From: Brugia malayi
Lineage: Eukaryota; Nematoda; Chromadorea; Rhabditida; Onchocercidae
NCBI RefSeq assembly: GCF_000002995.4
Contig: NW_025062478.1
Coordinates: forward strand, 12,830,001 to 12,894,000
Length of the DNA stretch: 64,000 nucleotides
Direction: 5' to 3'
Part shown: positions 12,676 to 25,662 of the stretch, one piece after another
Numbering within the stretch: position 1 is the stretch's first letter
Layout: each line of letters begins with the position of its first letter
Made by a program: the position numbers and the translations under genes
Notes under the pieces: model-generated
Database searches by the model: none
What the model was told of the DNA's origin: nothing
What the model saw: the letters and a program-made list of their open reading frames with translations, nothing else

Positions 12676-14715
12676 TTTCAGTTATTTCATACATTTCACC
12701 ATTATGCCAACACATTTTTTACAATTCAATAAAATTATTTTAAAATGAATAATTATACAAAAATTTTTAAAACAAAAAAAAAAAAAAAACTTTTTTATGA
12801 TGAAAAAATTCCATAATGTATACTAACTAAAAAATCTTTTCTCTGTCCCTCTCTCTCTCTTAATTTCATTATTTTTCTACTTTTCATTTTTATATACCAC
12901 TCACAATTTTATCTATTAAAATGATCAATTCCATTCATTTCACAACAATTACAAACATATCATCACAACATTCCATACTTTCCAGATATTTATAATTGGT
13001 AAGGATTAAACTAACTTTAATCAATATTTTCAATTATTACTATTATTATCATTATTATTATCACTATTACTAGATAACAATCATTAGATAACTACGATAA
13101 CAATTTCAATGATAATTTAATAACAGGTTTAAATATAGGATTACATATGTATGTAGTATGTGTGTGTATTAGTAAAATTCATTGTGTTTTGTTAAAAGAT
13201 AGTCAAAACAGTTTGATATTGCAGATCCATCCAATCATACCTGCATATCATCGATATAAACAGGTAAGATAGGTGATAAAACCAACGATTCATGCGAACA
13301 TTTATTATGATACTACGATTTTCCTTTCTTTCTTTAACTCTCTTATACGGATGTGGTCATTTGTGCACATACCACAGCAGTAGTAGTGGTCACTACGATG
13401 TTATTGACCAAATGACATTGAGATTAAATCGAGCGCGAATCTATTCGAAGATATTACTTTTATTATTGTTACTATCATTATCATTATCATTACTAGTATT
13501 ATTATCATCATCATCATTATTATTATTATTAGTGTTGCATGGAAAATATGAAATAACTTTCTAACAATTTTCATCTCTCTTAAAAATTTTTCCGCTTTTA
13601 CACTTTCTTTTTCACTTTAATTTTCATCTTCTTTTTACATCAAATATTATTGTTAATAAATTTATTTCTTATCAATTTTAATTTTCTTTTCTTCTTTCAT
13701 TTTTTTCAATTTCATTTTCTCTCTTTCTCTCAACGTTTAATCATTATAAATTGAAGAATTAATATATTTGAAGTGATCATATATTTTTAATGATATTTTA
13801 ATGATGCATCCTTTCTTTTTCTTTGTTTTTTTTTTTTTCGTTTTTTTCTTTTTTCTTTTTTTTTTTTTTTTACATATTTGAATTAGATAAATTTAGATTT
13901 AAAAAATTTGCTCGAATAATTTGTATTTAAAAATTTCATTTTGGAGATTATTAAAATTTGAATTTTTGACTATTGTACGAAGATTAGAAATATAGGACTA
14001 GAATTTCGTTTATTTAAATATTATATTTATATATAAATATAATACTTAAGTAAATGTGATATGATGCCTAAATAAATATACTTTCATATTTGTTTAAAAT
14101 AAAAAAATTGATTTTAGGAGAAGCGTATTTTTTGGCATTTCTCAAAATACTAAAATCCTTTAATATTTACCCATTACTTGATTAATTTTGGATGATTAAA
14201 AAAAGAAATAAAAATTAATTTCACAAGCAAAGATTTGAAATTTCAAAAATTTGGGGCAAGAAACTGAATTAAATTTCTAAATTTGATTTTGTATAATAAC
14301 CATTTTAAATTTTGAATGTTTTGTTTTAGTAGTAAGCATGAAATGTTTAATTATCCTTGTTCGATAAATTTGCGTAATATCATTTGAATAAATTTATTAC
14401 GTCAAATTCCCTCACTTTTGTTTTTACTCGTACGTGATAATATTATATCAAGTAAGTTAACCTATACTTTTCCTGTAATAAACGATCTTTTTTTTTCGCA
14501 ATGTAAACAATTTTTAGTAATTTTATTTTATTCTGTTGCTACTGGTGATATCATATCAATTATTGATCATTTAACAAAGCTTTTTTTCACTTAACACTTT
14601 TAAATTTTAGGTTCAATTTCAGTAATACCATTTTTGGGTTTATGTGTTGGGTATTTTTGGGAAATATATTTTTATGTTCGATAAGCTTTAGTTTGTAATG
14701 CCAATGACATGAATA
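12676..14715. other. AT-rich intergenic DNA, no supported gene
   Basis: Contains poly-A and poly-T runs and ATT/ATC microsatellite at 13030-13075 and 13450-13530. The 90-codon frame at 13292-13564 starts in ordinary sequence but runs into a Leu/Ser tract from that microsatellite. It has no splice context and is not called. Confidence 0.4.
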
Positions 14716-14821
14716 TTATTTCGTTTAACTGAAAAGAATTTCATGAAAAACCTTATGATTTGGCTTCTTGCCCGTTCCATTGGCATTTCTTTCAACAAAT
14801 CAGCAAATTCCAAACTGATAT
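14716..14821 (-). repeat. Direct repeat copy 1 flanking a G-rich tract
   Basis: About 105 bp resembling 15131-15238 in the same orientation. Shared blocks are ATTTCGTT, GAAAAA, TTATGATTTGGCTTC versus TTATCTGGCTTCC, CATTGGCATTTCTT versus CATCGGCATTTCTTT, and TCAACAAATCAGCAAATT versus TCAACAAATCAACAAATT. Minus-strand translations of both copies give similar short peptides (MPMERARSQIIRFF and MPMKWAGSQIMRFF). Either this was once coding or one segment duplicated. Confidence 0.65.
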
Positions 14822-15118
14822 GGGTGATGTTTGGGTGGGTAGACAGTTCAATGTATGGGTATGTCTGCGGGTTTGTGAGAGTTGTAGGGTAGGGAGTGAA
14901 TGTGTGGGTAGATAGGTGGGTGTGTGGTGAATGATGACATGGGTGGATGCAAGGTAAATGGATGAGTTTGTGGGTATGCGTGGGTATATGGATGGATTTA
15001 TTGGTGGGAATGTATGGTACATCTGTGGGTTTATGTGATGTATCTATGGGTTGGGTATGTGTGACGTATCTACGGGTTGGGTATGTGTGTGCTGTGTGTG
15101 CGTGGGTGTGTATGTAAG
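14822..15118 (+). repeat. G/T-rich degenerate TGGG/GTAT tract
   Basis: About 300 bp of a strongly strand-asymmetric array: many GGG runs (TGGGTGGG, GTGTGGGT) mixed with GTAT and GATG words on the plus strand and almost no C. The minus strand therefore encodes a Thr/Pro/His/Ile-rich open frame (14688-15200) of no likely biological meaning. The regular G3 runs make G-quadruplex formation on the plus strand conceivable. Confidence 0.75.
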
Positions 15119-15130
15119 AAGAAGGACACA

Positions 15131-15238
15131 GAATTTCGTTCCATTGAAATGAATTAGTGAAAAATCTCATTATCTGGCTTCCTGCCCATTTCATCGGCAT
15201 TTCTTTGTCAACAAATCAACAAATTTCAAATTAATAAT
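15131..15238 (-). repeat. Direct repeat copy 2 flanking a G-rich tract
   Basis: Partner of 14716-14821; see that entry for the shared blocks. The two copies differ at roughly one base in five, so the duplication is old relative to the other repeats in the window. Confidence 0.65.
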
Positions 15239-15390
15239 ATTCGGAAGTTTTATGGGAAAAACTGTGAAAACAATTTTTTCTTTTTATTGAAAAACGTTTT
15301 TGCGGAAAACATTTAACTATTTGAACATTTGATATTTTAACAAATTATACATATACATATACTAACTAATTTATGAATATAATAAAATCT

Positions 15391-15456
15391 AGAAAATACC
15401 TATGCACGTGAAAATACACGTATAGAAAATACCTATGCACGTGGAAATACACGTAA
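15391..15456. repeat. Two-copy 33-bp tandem repeat
   Basis: TAGAAAATACCTATGCACGT plus GAAAATACACGTA is repeated once, with a single A/G change. Each copy contains the palindromic words GCACGT and ACACGT. It is a recent local duplication. Confidence 0.85.
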
Positions 15457-17537
15457 AAAATACGCTAAAATAAATACATACATGTAAAAAAAGTATATAT
15501 TACTTTTTACTAAAAAAAAGAAAAAAAAAAAAAAAAACGATGAAGTGAAGGAAAAAAGAGGTATGATTAATGTTGATTTTGTTGGAAAATAAATAAAAAA
15601 AAACAAAACTAAAATGAAATTTAAACAAAATTGTTTTTTTTTTTTTTCATTTTTTATTATCCTTACATATTCTTGTTTATAATTTAAACAAAAATTGATA
15701 AATCAAATTTCAATTATTTGTGATATTATTATATGTCATATAAATCAATTTTATTGTATCATTGGATAAAAACAAAAACAAAAAAAGAGACATACGACTG
15801 TCATAGCTAAATGGTAAACATTCAATTCTATAATATTATTTTTTTTTTTAAAAAAAAGGGAAAATTGCAATAATTTCTTTTTTCCTCTTTTTTTGTTGCT
15901 TTTTTTTTTTCAATGAACATTTATTAAAGGAGAAGAATTATTCATTTTTTTTTTTTTTTTTGCTTTTTTTTTCATTTTAATTTTATAATTTCAATGACAT
16001 TTATTGGTTCATTGTTGACATTAATATGTTGAAGGTAAATCTTTTCTCTCTCCCTCTCCTTGGCTTTTTATTTCTTTTTGCTCTTTTTTATTTTTAATTC
16101 GATAAACTTTAGTGATATTTAATTTTTTCTTTAAAATAGTTCAACATTTAAAATGTTTTTGTAAATGAATAAAGAATAAAATTGCTTATCTATTATTCTG
16201 ATAAATTTTTAAAAATAATTTAAACATTACTGATATTCGTATGTTATGATTCGATGGAAAAATATTAAAAGATTAATATCATATCAGCTAGCATTTAATA
16301 TTTCATCAAATTATCACTTGATAATAATCAGCAAATATTTTTTAGTTTTTTAGTTTTAAATAAATTTTATATTATAGATTTTATAATTTGTTATAAAAAT
16401 TTGTGATACAAAATTTCAAAAAAAAAAAAAAAAAAAGTTAAAATTATCAAGCTTTTTTTGTCATCTATTTTTAAATATTTTGTGATAGAAATGCGGAAGT
16501 TAAACTATGAAAATACTTCAATTTTATTTTTAATTAATTGATTGTTTTCATCACTGATAAACGTTCAGTATTTGTTCGTTTCTTTTTTTTTTTGTTATTT
16601 TAAAATGCATTTTGTTACTTTAACCACAAAACAAAGACAGCAGAAATGGATGAAATAATTTATCAAAATTAATCATTTTGATTGCTCTCATCAGCTATTT
16701 TTAATTTTTGATCTTAAATAGGTAAAATCATTTATCACAAATTTTTTCAATGTTTCAATGTATTTTAGCAATAATTACTATCTCATTAATAATTTAACAA
16801 TAATTAGTGTATCATTAATTGCCACTATAACAAAATAACTTTTAGTATTATCATTTGATTTTTTTTTTTTTTTAAACAAGGTATTTCCATTAAATTTCAT
16901 CTATTATAAATTCTTACATATATTTTTTCTAGTACTTTGATTCTTTACAACAAAAAAAAAAAAGAAAAAAAACAATAATAATAAATAATAAACTTAACGG
17001 TCAAATTTATACTCTTACAGGTTAGCAAATAAATTTCTCTTTTAAAATTTTATTTTGAAATTATAAAAAGAAATAAAATTGATTAATCTGTTAAGAATAT
17101 AAGAAACTTTAACGAAAATAGATTGATATTTGTCTGCAATCGTCAAAAGAAAAAAAAATACTTTTTCTTATTATTATTATTATTACTTTTTATTATTTAT
17201 TACCTTAATCAAAAAATTTTTTTAACATTGATCAAAATTGTACGTTCAATGGTTTTAACATTTTAATTAAAATTAAAAAAAAAAAAAAATATTTGACCTT
17301 TTCATTACTTTTAAGTAACAACCATACAGAAATAATTAATGTAATAAAAAAGATTTACACAAATATATTTAATAATTCTTCATACTTTATAAAAATGTTT
17401 AATAACTAATAATAGTTATTGCTTAATTAAATATACGAATTATAAGCGAAAAGAAAAAAAAAATTAGATTAAGATAAAATAGCTAATTAAAATTAATGAC
17501 TAATTTAAATAATTTATCTTCATATAATTTTACAACA

Positions 17538-17573
<36 letters not shown>

Positions 17574-17918
17574 GTACTGTTATTATTACATTACTGCCAA
17601 CTATAACTTGCTGTAAGCATCAAGCTATCATTTTTTCTCCCTTCTATTTTTTCTAATCTTTCAATCTTTATTTTCTTAAGTAAATATTCCGGTTACTATC
17701 CAACCGGTTATTACCGTACATTGAGTCGCTGAAAGGTTCGATAATAACAAAGTAAAAAGTAAATATCACACCTATACACTAATATTATTGCTGCATAAAA
17801 GAGTAAATGTATTTATGATTTTATTTGTCGAGAATTGATTTCGATTATCTGTTTGTTATTATGTTACTGCTTACTATCATTATTAGAAGTTATTATTATT
17901 ATTATTATTGTTATGTTA

Positions 17919-17968
<50 letters not shown>

Positions 17969-20188
17969 ATTATTATTGTTATATAATAGTAATATTATTA
18001 TAGCTATTCATCACTTTTCTATCAGTATCTGCATAATAATGAATGCAAACCATTCTAATCTGTGATCATTTTAAAATTGAATACAAATTAGTCATATTTT
18101 ATTGTAATTAATGTATTTTTGAAATGATACATTAAATTGTTTGTAAGCAAAAGGCAAAAATTTTCATATTGCAATTTTTTAGGAATTAAATTTTTTTTTC
18201 CCTTTGATTATATTAAATTTCATTTCGAATTTTTTGTTTCTTTCCACAGAAAAATAAATGTATTGATTCTCTTGCAAGAATGTATCGATTGTGTTCCATT
18301 CTCCTTCTTTTCTTCCTCTTTAAACAATTTAATTTATCAAATCAAATAGCATCATAGTAACTTTTAGTTCTAGTTACACCAATAAATACAATTTTAAAAA
18401 TAATTAATGGAATTTGAAAGTTTCAATAAATATTAATTTGATTATGTTTTTTTCGCACTTTCATTTCTTTTTTTTTTTTTTTTTTAAAATTATTTTACAT
18501 TCAGATGCTTACTTTAACATTTAATAATGAAAATGGCAAAAAAAATTCAAATGTTATTTCATTTTAAATTTGATTCAAATTAAAAATTTTTTATTAATTT
18601 TATTTAGAATACAAGAAGTCTTATTTCATATAATGCTAACAAATCATTCATTGTTCTTTATCATATTGTATTATTATATTGAAATCTATTATTTGCTAAT
18701 GAAATTAATTAGCATATGTAAGCAAAAATAAGTTAATTAAATTAGCAATAATAATAACAAAAATTTCACTAATAATATTTATATATTAGCAACAATATGC
18801 AAAAGCTAAATCAATTGCATTAGCAATAACAACAACAACAACGACAATAACAACATAACAATAACAGCAATGAAAATAACAGTAGCAATAGGATTAACAA
18901 TAAAAAACATTAATGACATCAAACTTTAAGCATATAAAAATAAATCAACAATTTTAAAATTCTTTTGAAATGCAAAAAAAAAAAATATTTATTTATTCGT
19001 CAATCATTTTTCAAAAAAAAAAAAAAAAAAAAAAAAAAAACAAAAAAAATTTCCAGTTTTCCAAACATTAAACAGAAATAATTTCTAATAACAATAATCA
19101 AAAAAAAAACTTTTTTTTTTTCCAAACAAATTTCAATTTCATTTTCATAACTTTTCGTTCTTCATTTATTACCTTCCACTTCATTACCTACAATTTACCT
19201 TTTTCTTTTTTTTTTTTTTTTTTAAATTTATAAATCAACCAGTTATTTTCAAATTCTTTTCTTCTCATTCATCTCCTTCTCTGTCTCTTTTTATTTTTTA
19301 TTTTTTCATTCTTGTTCGTTCTTTTTTTTTTTTTATTTTGTCTGTTCAAAAAATTCTTGAAAATTAATCGAAAAATACATTCAATTTCAAATTTCTTTTC
19401 TCATACTAACAACAAGCATTTGTCCTCAATAAAGCTTACTTATAATTAAAAGTTAAAATTTTAACTTTTTATTTATACAGTAAAGATTTCATTTTAAAAT
19501 GATTTATTTATTTTTTATTAATTATTAAATGTTATTACTTTTCTTTTTTTTTTTAAAAAAAAAAGAAAAATTGTTGTTTGTTATTATTTTTGAAAAATTT
19601 TTTCAAAAGATAATTACATTTGCTATTTTTATTTACTTTATTTTTTATAGCTTTTGTTTACAAAAAAATTTTTTCTTCTTTTTTTTTTTGTTGGTTTTTT
19701 TGATGATAATTATTTGTAGTTAAGCTAATAATTCAAAAAACAAAAAAAGTTTGACAATTGAAATTGATTAGTCTTTGTAATCATCTTATTAATTAATAGG
19801 ATTATATTTTGATTTAACTTATTTAAAAAAAAAAAAAAAAAAATTAGAAATATTATTTATTTCATTTTATTTAATTATATTCTCAAACTTTCAATACTTT
19901 TTTTTTTTAGCGTTATATTTTCTTGCATTATTATTTAACTGAAATTTATGCAATGATTATTGATGTTTTCAAAATATTTTATTTTAATCTTTAAAAAAAA
20001 AAAAACATGAAAGACCGAAAGAAAGAGACAGAGAGACAATATAACTGTATAATATTTAATTCTATTTTATTTCTAGAAATTTTAATATATATTTTTTTAA
20101 AATTGTTTTAGCATAAGAATTATCTCATTTATCATTTCATTTCCTTTTTTCTTCTCAAATTTTCATTTTACAAAAGAAAACTTTTTTG

Positions 20189-20223
<35 letters not shown>

Positions 20224-21387
20224 TTTGTCTTAACAATTAACTTCTCTAAAGGTCCCAAATTTTAATTTTTAATTTTTTTAAAATTAATGTTAGTAACATT
20301 TCATTTAATCATCTTTTTTTCTTTCTCATCTTTTCTCTCTCCCTCTTCCTATCTCTTTCTTTCCTCGTTTCTCCCTCTCTCTCTCTCTCTCTCTCTCTCA
20401 TCATTAAATAATACCAACATTTATTTTTGGATGATCATTAATTCATTTTTACATCCTATGGAATTTTCTTGTCCTTTTTTTTTTCTCTCTCTCTTCCATT
20501 TTATTTAACAATTTATATTTATTTAATAATATTTGTTTATTTATCGCAAATACTAATTAAATTAAAAAAAAAAAAAACAAACAAAAACAAAAAAGAGAAC
20601 AAATTTATTTTATTCTTTCCAAACTTTTCAAAATGTTTATTATCAATTATTAATTATTATTATCATTATTATTCACTATATTTTTATGTATTTTTTGACT
20701 TTTAGAACTTTTTATCATTCATCTATTTTTGCTTTTTCTTGAAAAATTAATTTTAAATAAATTTCAAAATTTTTTTAACAAAAAAAAAAAAAAAAGACCT
20801 TTTTAAATATATTTTTTTTTTCAATTTGATCATTAACATATTTTTATTTAATAAACAATTAATTAACAATAACAATAATAATTTTAATTGATAATAATTT
20901 CAGCAATTTTTTTTTTTTTTTTACTGCTAACAATTTAATTGGTAATAAAAAATATGTATGTTAGCACATTTATAAATATCAATAATAACTGATAATGACA
21001 ATTTGTAAATTAATAAAACTGATAAAAGTAACTGATTGGAGTGACAGATCACTAACACTGTGCCATGCGTCAACTAAGATAACGTTGGTATGCATGCGCC
21101 CATATGTCCGCTCTCCGCCGTTTTATCTTATCAGATCATTCATGTATGTGTGTGGGTGTGTATGTGTGCATGTGTGTGTGTGTGTCGTTGTCTGTCTGTT
21201 TAGATATGTGTATGTGTGTATTTGGTATGTGTAATAATGTATGTCTGTGTATTATAAATATATGTGTACTAATTTACCTGTTAAAACATATAATACTGTA
21301 TGATATTAGTTGAGCAATTATTACAACAACAATAACAATAACAATGGTAATAATAACATTAATCCTTACCAATTAATATTTTACAAT
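15457..21387. other. Gene-poor AT-rich DNA with homopolymers and microsatellites
   Basis: No coding exon could be supported. Contents include many A or T runs of 10-25 bp, (ATT)n at 17896-17975, (ATA)n at 17537-17570, an AACAAC/AATAAC tract at 18825-18890, (CT)n at 20370-20400 and (TG)n at 21145-21230. The open frames here are poly-Leu, poly-Ser or poly-Phe products of these tracts. Confidence 0.5.
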
Positions 21388-21965
21388 GAGAAATTAAATA
21401 TAAAATTTGTGTTATAGTTTCAAATGAATTATTTTATAATTTATTTCAAATTCAGTTTTGCAAAAAAAAAAAAATTTTTTTTCATTTTTTTATTTTTTGA
21501 TGAAAAAAAAAAAAAAAAAAAATGGAAAGACAAATGGAAATATTTTAACTTTTAAATGAAAATGTTGCTGCTTGCATTTTTTTTTTTTTTCAAATGTTAT
21601 TTTTGAATTGAATTGTTAGAAATGTTAGTGAAATTTTGATCAGAATTTTCCAGTTGACTGTCAAATGAATAATTTAAATTGTGGGAAATTTCAAAATTTA
21701 TATTTTCGAAAGAAATGCAAAAATTGCTCGAATATATTTCTAAAGCAAAGTTTACCTATTTGGGAATTTAAGCTAGGTAATTAACTTAATTTTAATAAAA
21801 TTAGAAAAAAAAAAAGAGATAAAATTTATCGCAAACTGTGATAATTACAAGTTGCGCCCCCATAAAAATGTTAGTATTAGTTTATCTTTATGTGAAATTT
21901 TTCATTTCATTTTGCACTCTTTCTCATAAAATTTCATTTTTAAAATTCATTTACTTTTAAGAACA
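21388..21965 (+). repeat. Left arm of a nearly perfect 0.55-kb inverted repeat
   Basis: Reads as the reverse complement of 23077-23621 over almost its full length. Differences are mainly homopolymer lengths, plus an extra block of about 33 bp near 21890-21925. Landmark words shared in inverse orientation include GCAAACTGTGATAATTACAA, TTGCGCCCCCATAAAAATG and GCTCGAATATATTTCTAAAG. It has no protein-coding capacity. Confidence 0.93.
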
Positions 21966-23076
21966 AAAAAAAAGAAAAAAAAAATTCTTTCACATAAATT
22001 ATTTCATTTTACCATTTGGAAAAAAACAATTTCATTTTTCTTTTTCCTAAAGCATTTCTGAAACAGAAATGCTAATTTTGTTGTAAAAAATTTTGTTTGC
22101 TGTATAAAATATTTGTTTATCTAAGATTGAATTACTAAGAATTAGAATAATAATAATTTAATGAAATATTTTAGCATTATCATTTTTTTGCTATTACTTT
22201 TTGGTAAATTAATCTCAAAAATTTTTTAATAATTTTAGATATTAAAATATTAAATACTAAAATTAATTATTCCATTAAGTACTCTAATATTACTTACATT
22301 TTCATTTTTCTTTAACTTTTATCTATTTAATAATTAAAAAAAAAAGAAAAAGAGAGAAGTGCAAAAATTAGGTTCTATTAGAAATTTTAATTCAATTAAT
22401 AAATGAATTATAGAAATTTTTTGTATCTTTTTTTAAAAAAAAGTAAAAAAAAGTTAAAATTCGTTAAAAATTAACTTTTTTTTCCTAAATGTTTGTACTT
22501 TTAAATTCATCATAATATTTTATACTTTCTGATGATATTATAGAATCCATTAATTAAAAACTGGATCTTTTTCATGTCCAATTTATTTATGAAATTGTCA
22601 ACAACAAATTGTTGAAGCGTAAAACTAAGACTAACAAATATTGTTAATAATATAAAATGGTTATGTTATGATTTTATTGTTGATAATTTATTAAAGAAAT
22701 GGATAAATCATATGAATATAATTTTCCTTTTCTTTTTGTTTTTGTTTTTTTTAAAAAAAAAATTAAAACAATTAAATGTCACTTATAAATGGTTGAAGAT
22801 TTTATATTATTAATAAGGAAAATGATAAAAAAATTTAGCTAAAATAAGGAATGAAATATAAAAATAGGGAACAAATAAAATGAAAAATCCAGTTTTTAAT
22901 TATTACTATTATTATTATTTTTTTTAGCAAAGTATAATATCCAGTTTCTAAGCAATAAATTTTATAATATAATTGAAATATATTATTTGAGATAATTGAA
23001 AAGTGTAAATATAGCTATTAAATTCCAACTATTTGCATATGAAAAGTAACATTTGGAATAGAAAAAAAAAACTTCT
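21966..23076. other. 1.1-kb spacer between the inverted-repeat arms
   Basis: AT-rich, no open frame of note and no transposase-like sequence. It contains a small perfect hairpin, GCATTTCTG-AAA-CAGAAATGC, at about 22052-22072. If arms and spacer form one mobile unit, it is non-autonomous. Confidence 0.6.
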
Positions 23077-23621
23077 GTTTTTAAGGATTAGTGAATTTTA
23101 AAAATGAAATTTTATAAGAAAAGATAAACTAATACTAACATTTTTATGGGGGCGCAACTTGTAATTATCACAGTTTGCGATAAATTTTATCTCTTTTTTT
23201 TCTAATTTTATTAAAATTAAGTTAATTACCTAGCTTAAATTCCCAAATAGGTAAACTTTGCTTTAGAAATATATTCGAGCAATTTTTGCATTTCTTTCGA
23301 AAATATAAATTTTGAAATTTCCCACAATTTAAATTATTCATTTGACAGTCAACTGGAAAATTCTGATCAAAATTTCACTAACATTTCTAACAATTCAATT
23401 CAAAAATAACATTTGAAAAAAAAAAAAAAAAAATGCAAGCAGCAACATTTTCATTTAAAAGTTAAAATATTTCCATTTGTCTTTCCATTTTTTTTTTTTT
23501 TTTTCATCAAAAAATAAAAAAATGAAAAAAAATTTTTTTTTTTTTGCAAAACTGAATTTGAAATAAATTATAAAATAATTCATTTGAAACTATAACACAA
23601 ATTTTATATTTAATTTCTCCA
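23077..23621 (-). repeat. Right arm of the nearly perfect inverted repeat
   Basis: Inverse copy of 21388-21965. The outer ends are AGAAATTAAATATAAAATTT (left) and its complement (right). Beyond them the flanks still show faint complementarity (CCTTACCAATT versus CCATTGCTAAGGG), so the true outer edge is uncertain. No clear target-site duplication was found. Confidence 0.92.
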
Positions 23622-23633
23622 TTGCTAAGGGTT

Positions 23634-23635
23634 AC

Positions 23636-23693
<58 letters not shown>
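23634..23693. repeat. Pure (ATT)n microsatellite
   Basis: About 19 uninterrupted ATT triplets immediately outside the right arm of the inverted repeat. The lack of interruptions suggests it is polymorphic. Confidence 0.95.
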
Positions 23694-24120
23694 GTGTAAT
23701 AATAATAATTATTTAATTAATATTTCATCAATAATTAGTAAATATATATACAAATTAACAAACTTTCTGATCGTTATCAATTTATTACGAATTATACTAC
23801 TAAAAGTTTCATTAATTGAATCTATTATTTTTTTTTTAAAATTATTTATTCTTTCTTAACGTCTAATTTTAATTAATTCATTTGAAGTGTTTCAATTGAT
23901 TATCAAACACGAAACATTACAACATTGTTGATAATTTTTTTTTTTTTTTCGTTTTTTTTCTCTTTTTTTTTCTTTTCGTTAAATTTTAATTACTGAGACA
24001 TTTTACAGTTATTCTTCTTCTTCTTCAGTTTGTTTCGTTTCAAAAAGGAAACTAACGTCATATTTGTTCGTTGGACAAAATAAAAATGCTTCTCTTTTAC
24101 AACGAAATCATTTCTCTCCT
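23694..24120. other. AT-rich spacer before the 24-bp satellite
   Basis: Low-complexity DNA with T-runs (23935-23975) and a TTC run (24013-24027). No gene is seen. Confidence 0.5.
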
Positions 24121-25400
24121 TTCTTTCATTCTTTCATTCCTTCGTTCCTACATCTAATCATTCCGTCATTCCTGCATTCCTTTATTCCATCATTCCTGCA
24201 TTCTTTTATTCCGTCATTCCTGCATTCTTTTATTCCGTCATTCCTGCATTCCTTTATTCCATCATTCCTGCATTCCTTTATTCCATCATTCCTGCAATCT
24301 TTTATTCCGTCATTCCTGCATTCCTTTATTCCATCATTCCTGCATTCTTTTATTCCTTCATTCCCGCATTCCTTTATTCCATCATTCCTGCATTCCTTTA
24401 TTCCATCATTCCTGCATTCTTTTATTCCTTCATTCCTGCATTCCTTTATTCCATCATTCCTGCATTCCTTTATTCCATCATTCCTGCATTCCTTTATTCC
24501 ATCATTCCTGCATTCTTTTATTCCGTCATTCCTGCATTCTTTTATTCCGTCATTCCTGCATTCCTTTATTCCATCATTCCTGCATTCCTTTATTCCATCA
24601 TTCCTGCAATCTTTTATTCCGTCATTCCTGCATTCCTTTATTCCATCATTCCTGCATTCTTTTATTCCTTCATTCCTGCATTCCTTTATTCCATCATTCC
24701 TGCATTCCTTTATTCCATCATTCCTGCATTCCTTTATTCCATCATTCCTGCATTCTTTTATTCCGTCATTCCTGCATTCTTTTATTCCGTCATTCCTGCA
24801 TTCCTTTATTCCATCATTCCTGCATTCCTTTATTCCATCATTCCTGCAATCTTTTATTCCGTCATTCCTGCATTCCTTTATTCCATCATTCCTGCATTCT
24901 TTTATTCCTTCATTCCCGCATTCCTTTATTCCATCATTCCTGCATTCCTTTATTCCATCATTCCTGCATTCTTTTATTCCATCATTCCCGCATTCTTTTA
25001 TTCCGTCATTCCTGCATTCCTTTATTCCATCATTCCTGCATTCCTTTATTCCATCATTCCTGCATTCTTTTATTCCGTCATTCCTGCATTCCTTTATTCC
25101 ATCATTCCTGCATTCTTTTATTCCTTCATTCCCGCATTCCTTTATTCCTTCATTCCCGCATTCCTTTATTCCTTCATTCCCGCATTCCTTTATTCCATCA
25201 TTCCTGCATTCCTTTATTCCATCATTCCTGCATTCTTTTATTCCTTCATTCCCGCATTCCTTTATTCCATCATTCCTGCATTCCTTTATTCCATCATTCC
25301 TGCATTCTTTTATTCCGTCATTCCTGCATTCCTTTATTCCATCATTCCTGCATTCTTTTATTCCGTCATTCCTTCATTCATTCATTCTTTCATTCCTTCA
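24121..25400. repeat. 24-bp satellite (CATTCCTGCATTCCTTTATTC family) with 240-bp higher-order repeats
   Basis: About 1.28 kb of a 24-bp unit built from two related 12-mers (ATTCCTGCATTC and CTTTATTCCATC, with CCGTC and CCTTC variants). Because 24 is divisible by three and the unit lacks stops, one plus-strand frame stays open for 505 codons and reads as tandem HSFIPSFL. I regard it as non-coding. Variant positions show a higher-order period of 240 bp (10 units): 24421-24660 and 24661-24900 are identical by eye, and the next 240 bp differs at a few sites. The array decays into simple ATTC/TTTA repeats by 25380-25500. Confidence 0.95.
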
Positions 25401-25626
25401 TTCCTTACTCATTCATTCTTTATTTATTTATTTATTCATTCATTCGTTCCTTTATTCATTTCATTCATTCACCCATTTATTTATTTATTTATTCCTTCTT
25501 TATTCCTTATTTATTATTCATTTCTTCGTACATTTCACTTCTTTTCTTTTTAATTTTTTTTTTTTTTCAAATACAATATAAGGAAATATCACAATTCTCT
25601 GATCTTTTCAATTTAAACATTCTCTT

Positions 25627-25662
25627 CAACCAACCAACCAACCAACCAACCAATCAACCAGT
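25627..25662. repeat. (CAAC)n tetranucleotide microsatellite
   Basis: About eight CAAC/CCAA units with one T interruption. Confidence 0.9.

Noticed and set aside
14688..15200. 170-codon minus-strand Thr/Pro/His-rich frame
   Set aside because: It comes from the C-rich complement of the TGGG/GTAT tract. Its ends fall in the flanking direct repeats with no gene-like context.
17695..17745. AACCGGTTA and GGTTCGATAAT words as possible tRNA B-box or regulatory site
   Set aside because: The B-box consensus is not met (no CC after GGTTCGANN), and no A box or acceptor stem fits.
24064..25581. 505-codon open frame reading as tandem HSFIPSFL
   Set aside because: It is the translation of a 24-bp satellite whose unit is a multiple of three and lacks stops. 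There is no splice or start context and no non-repetitive domain.
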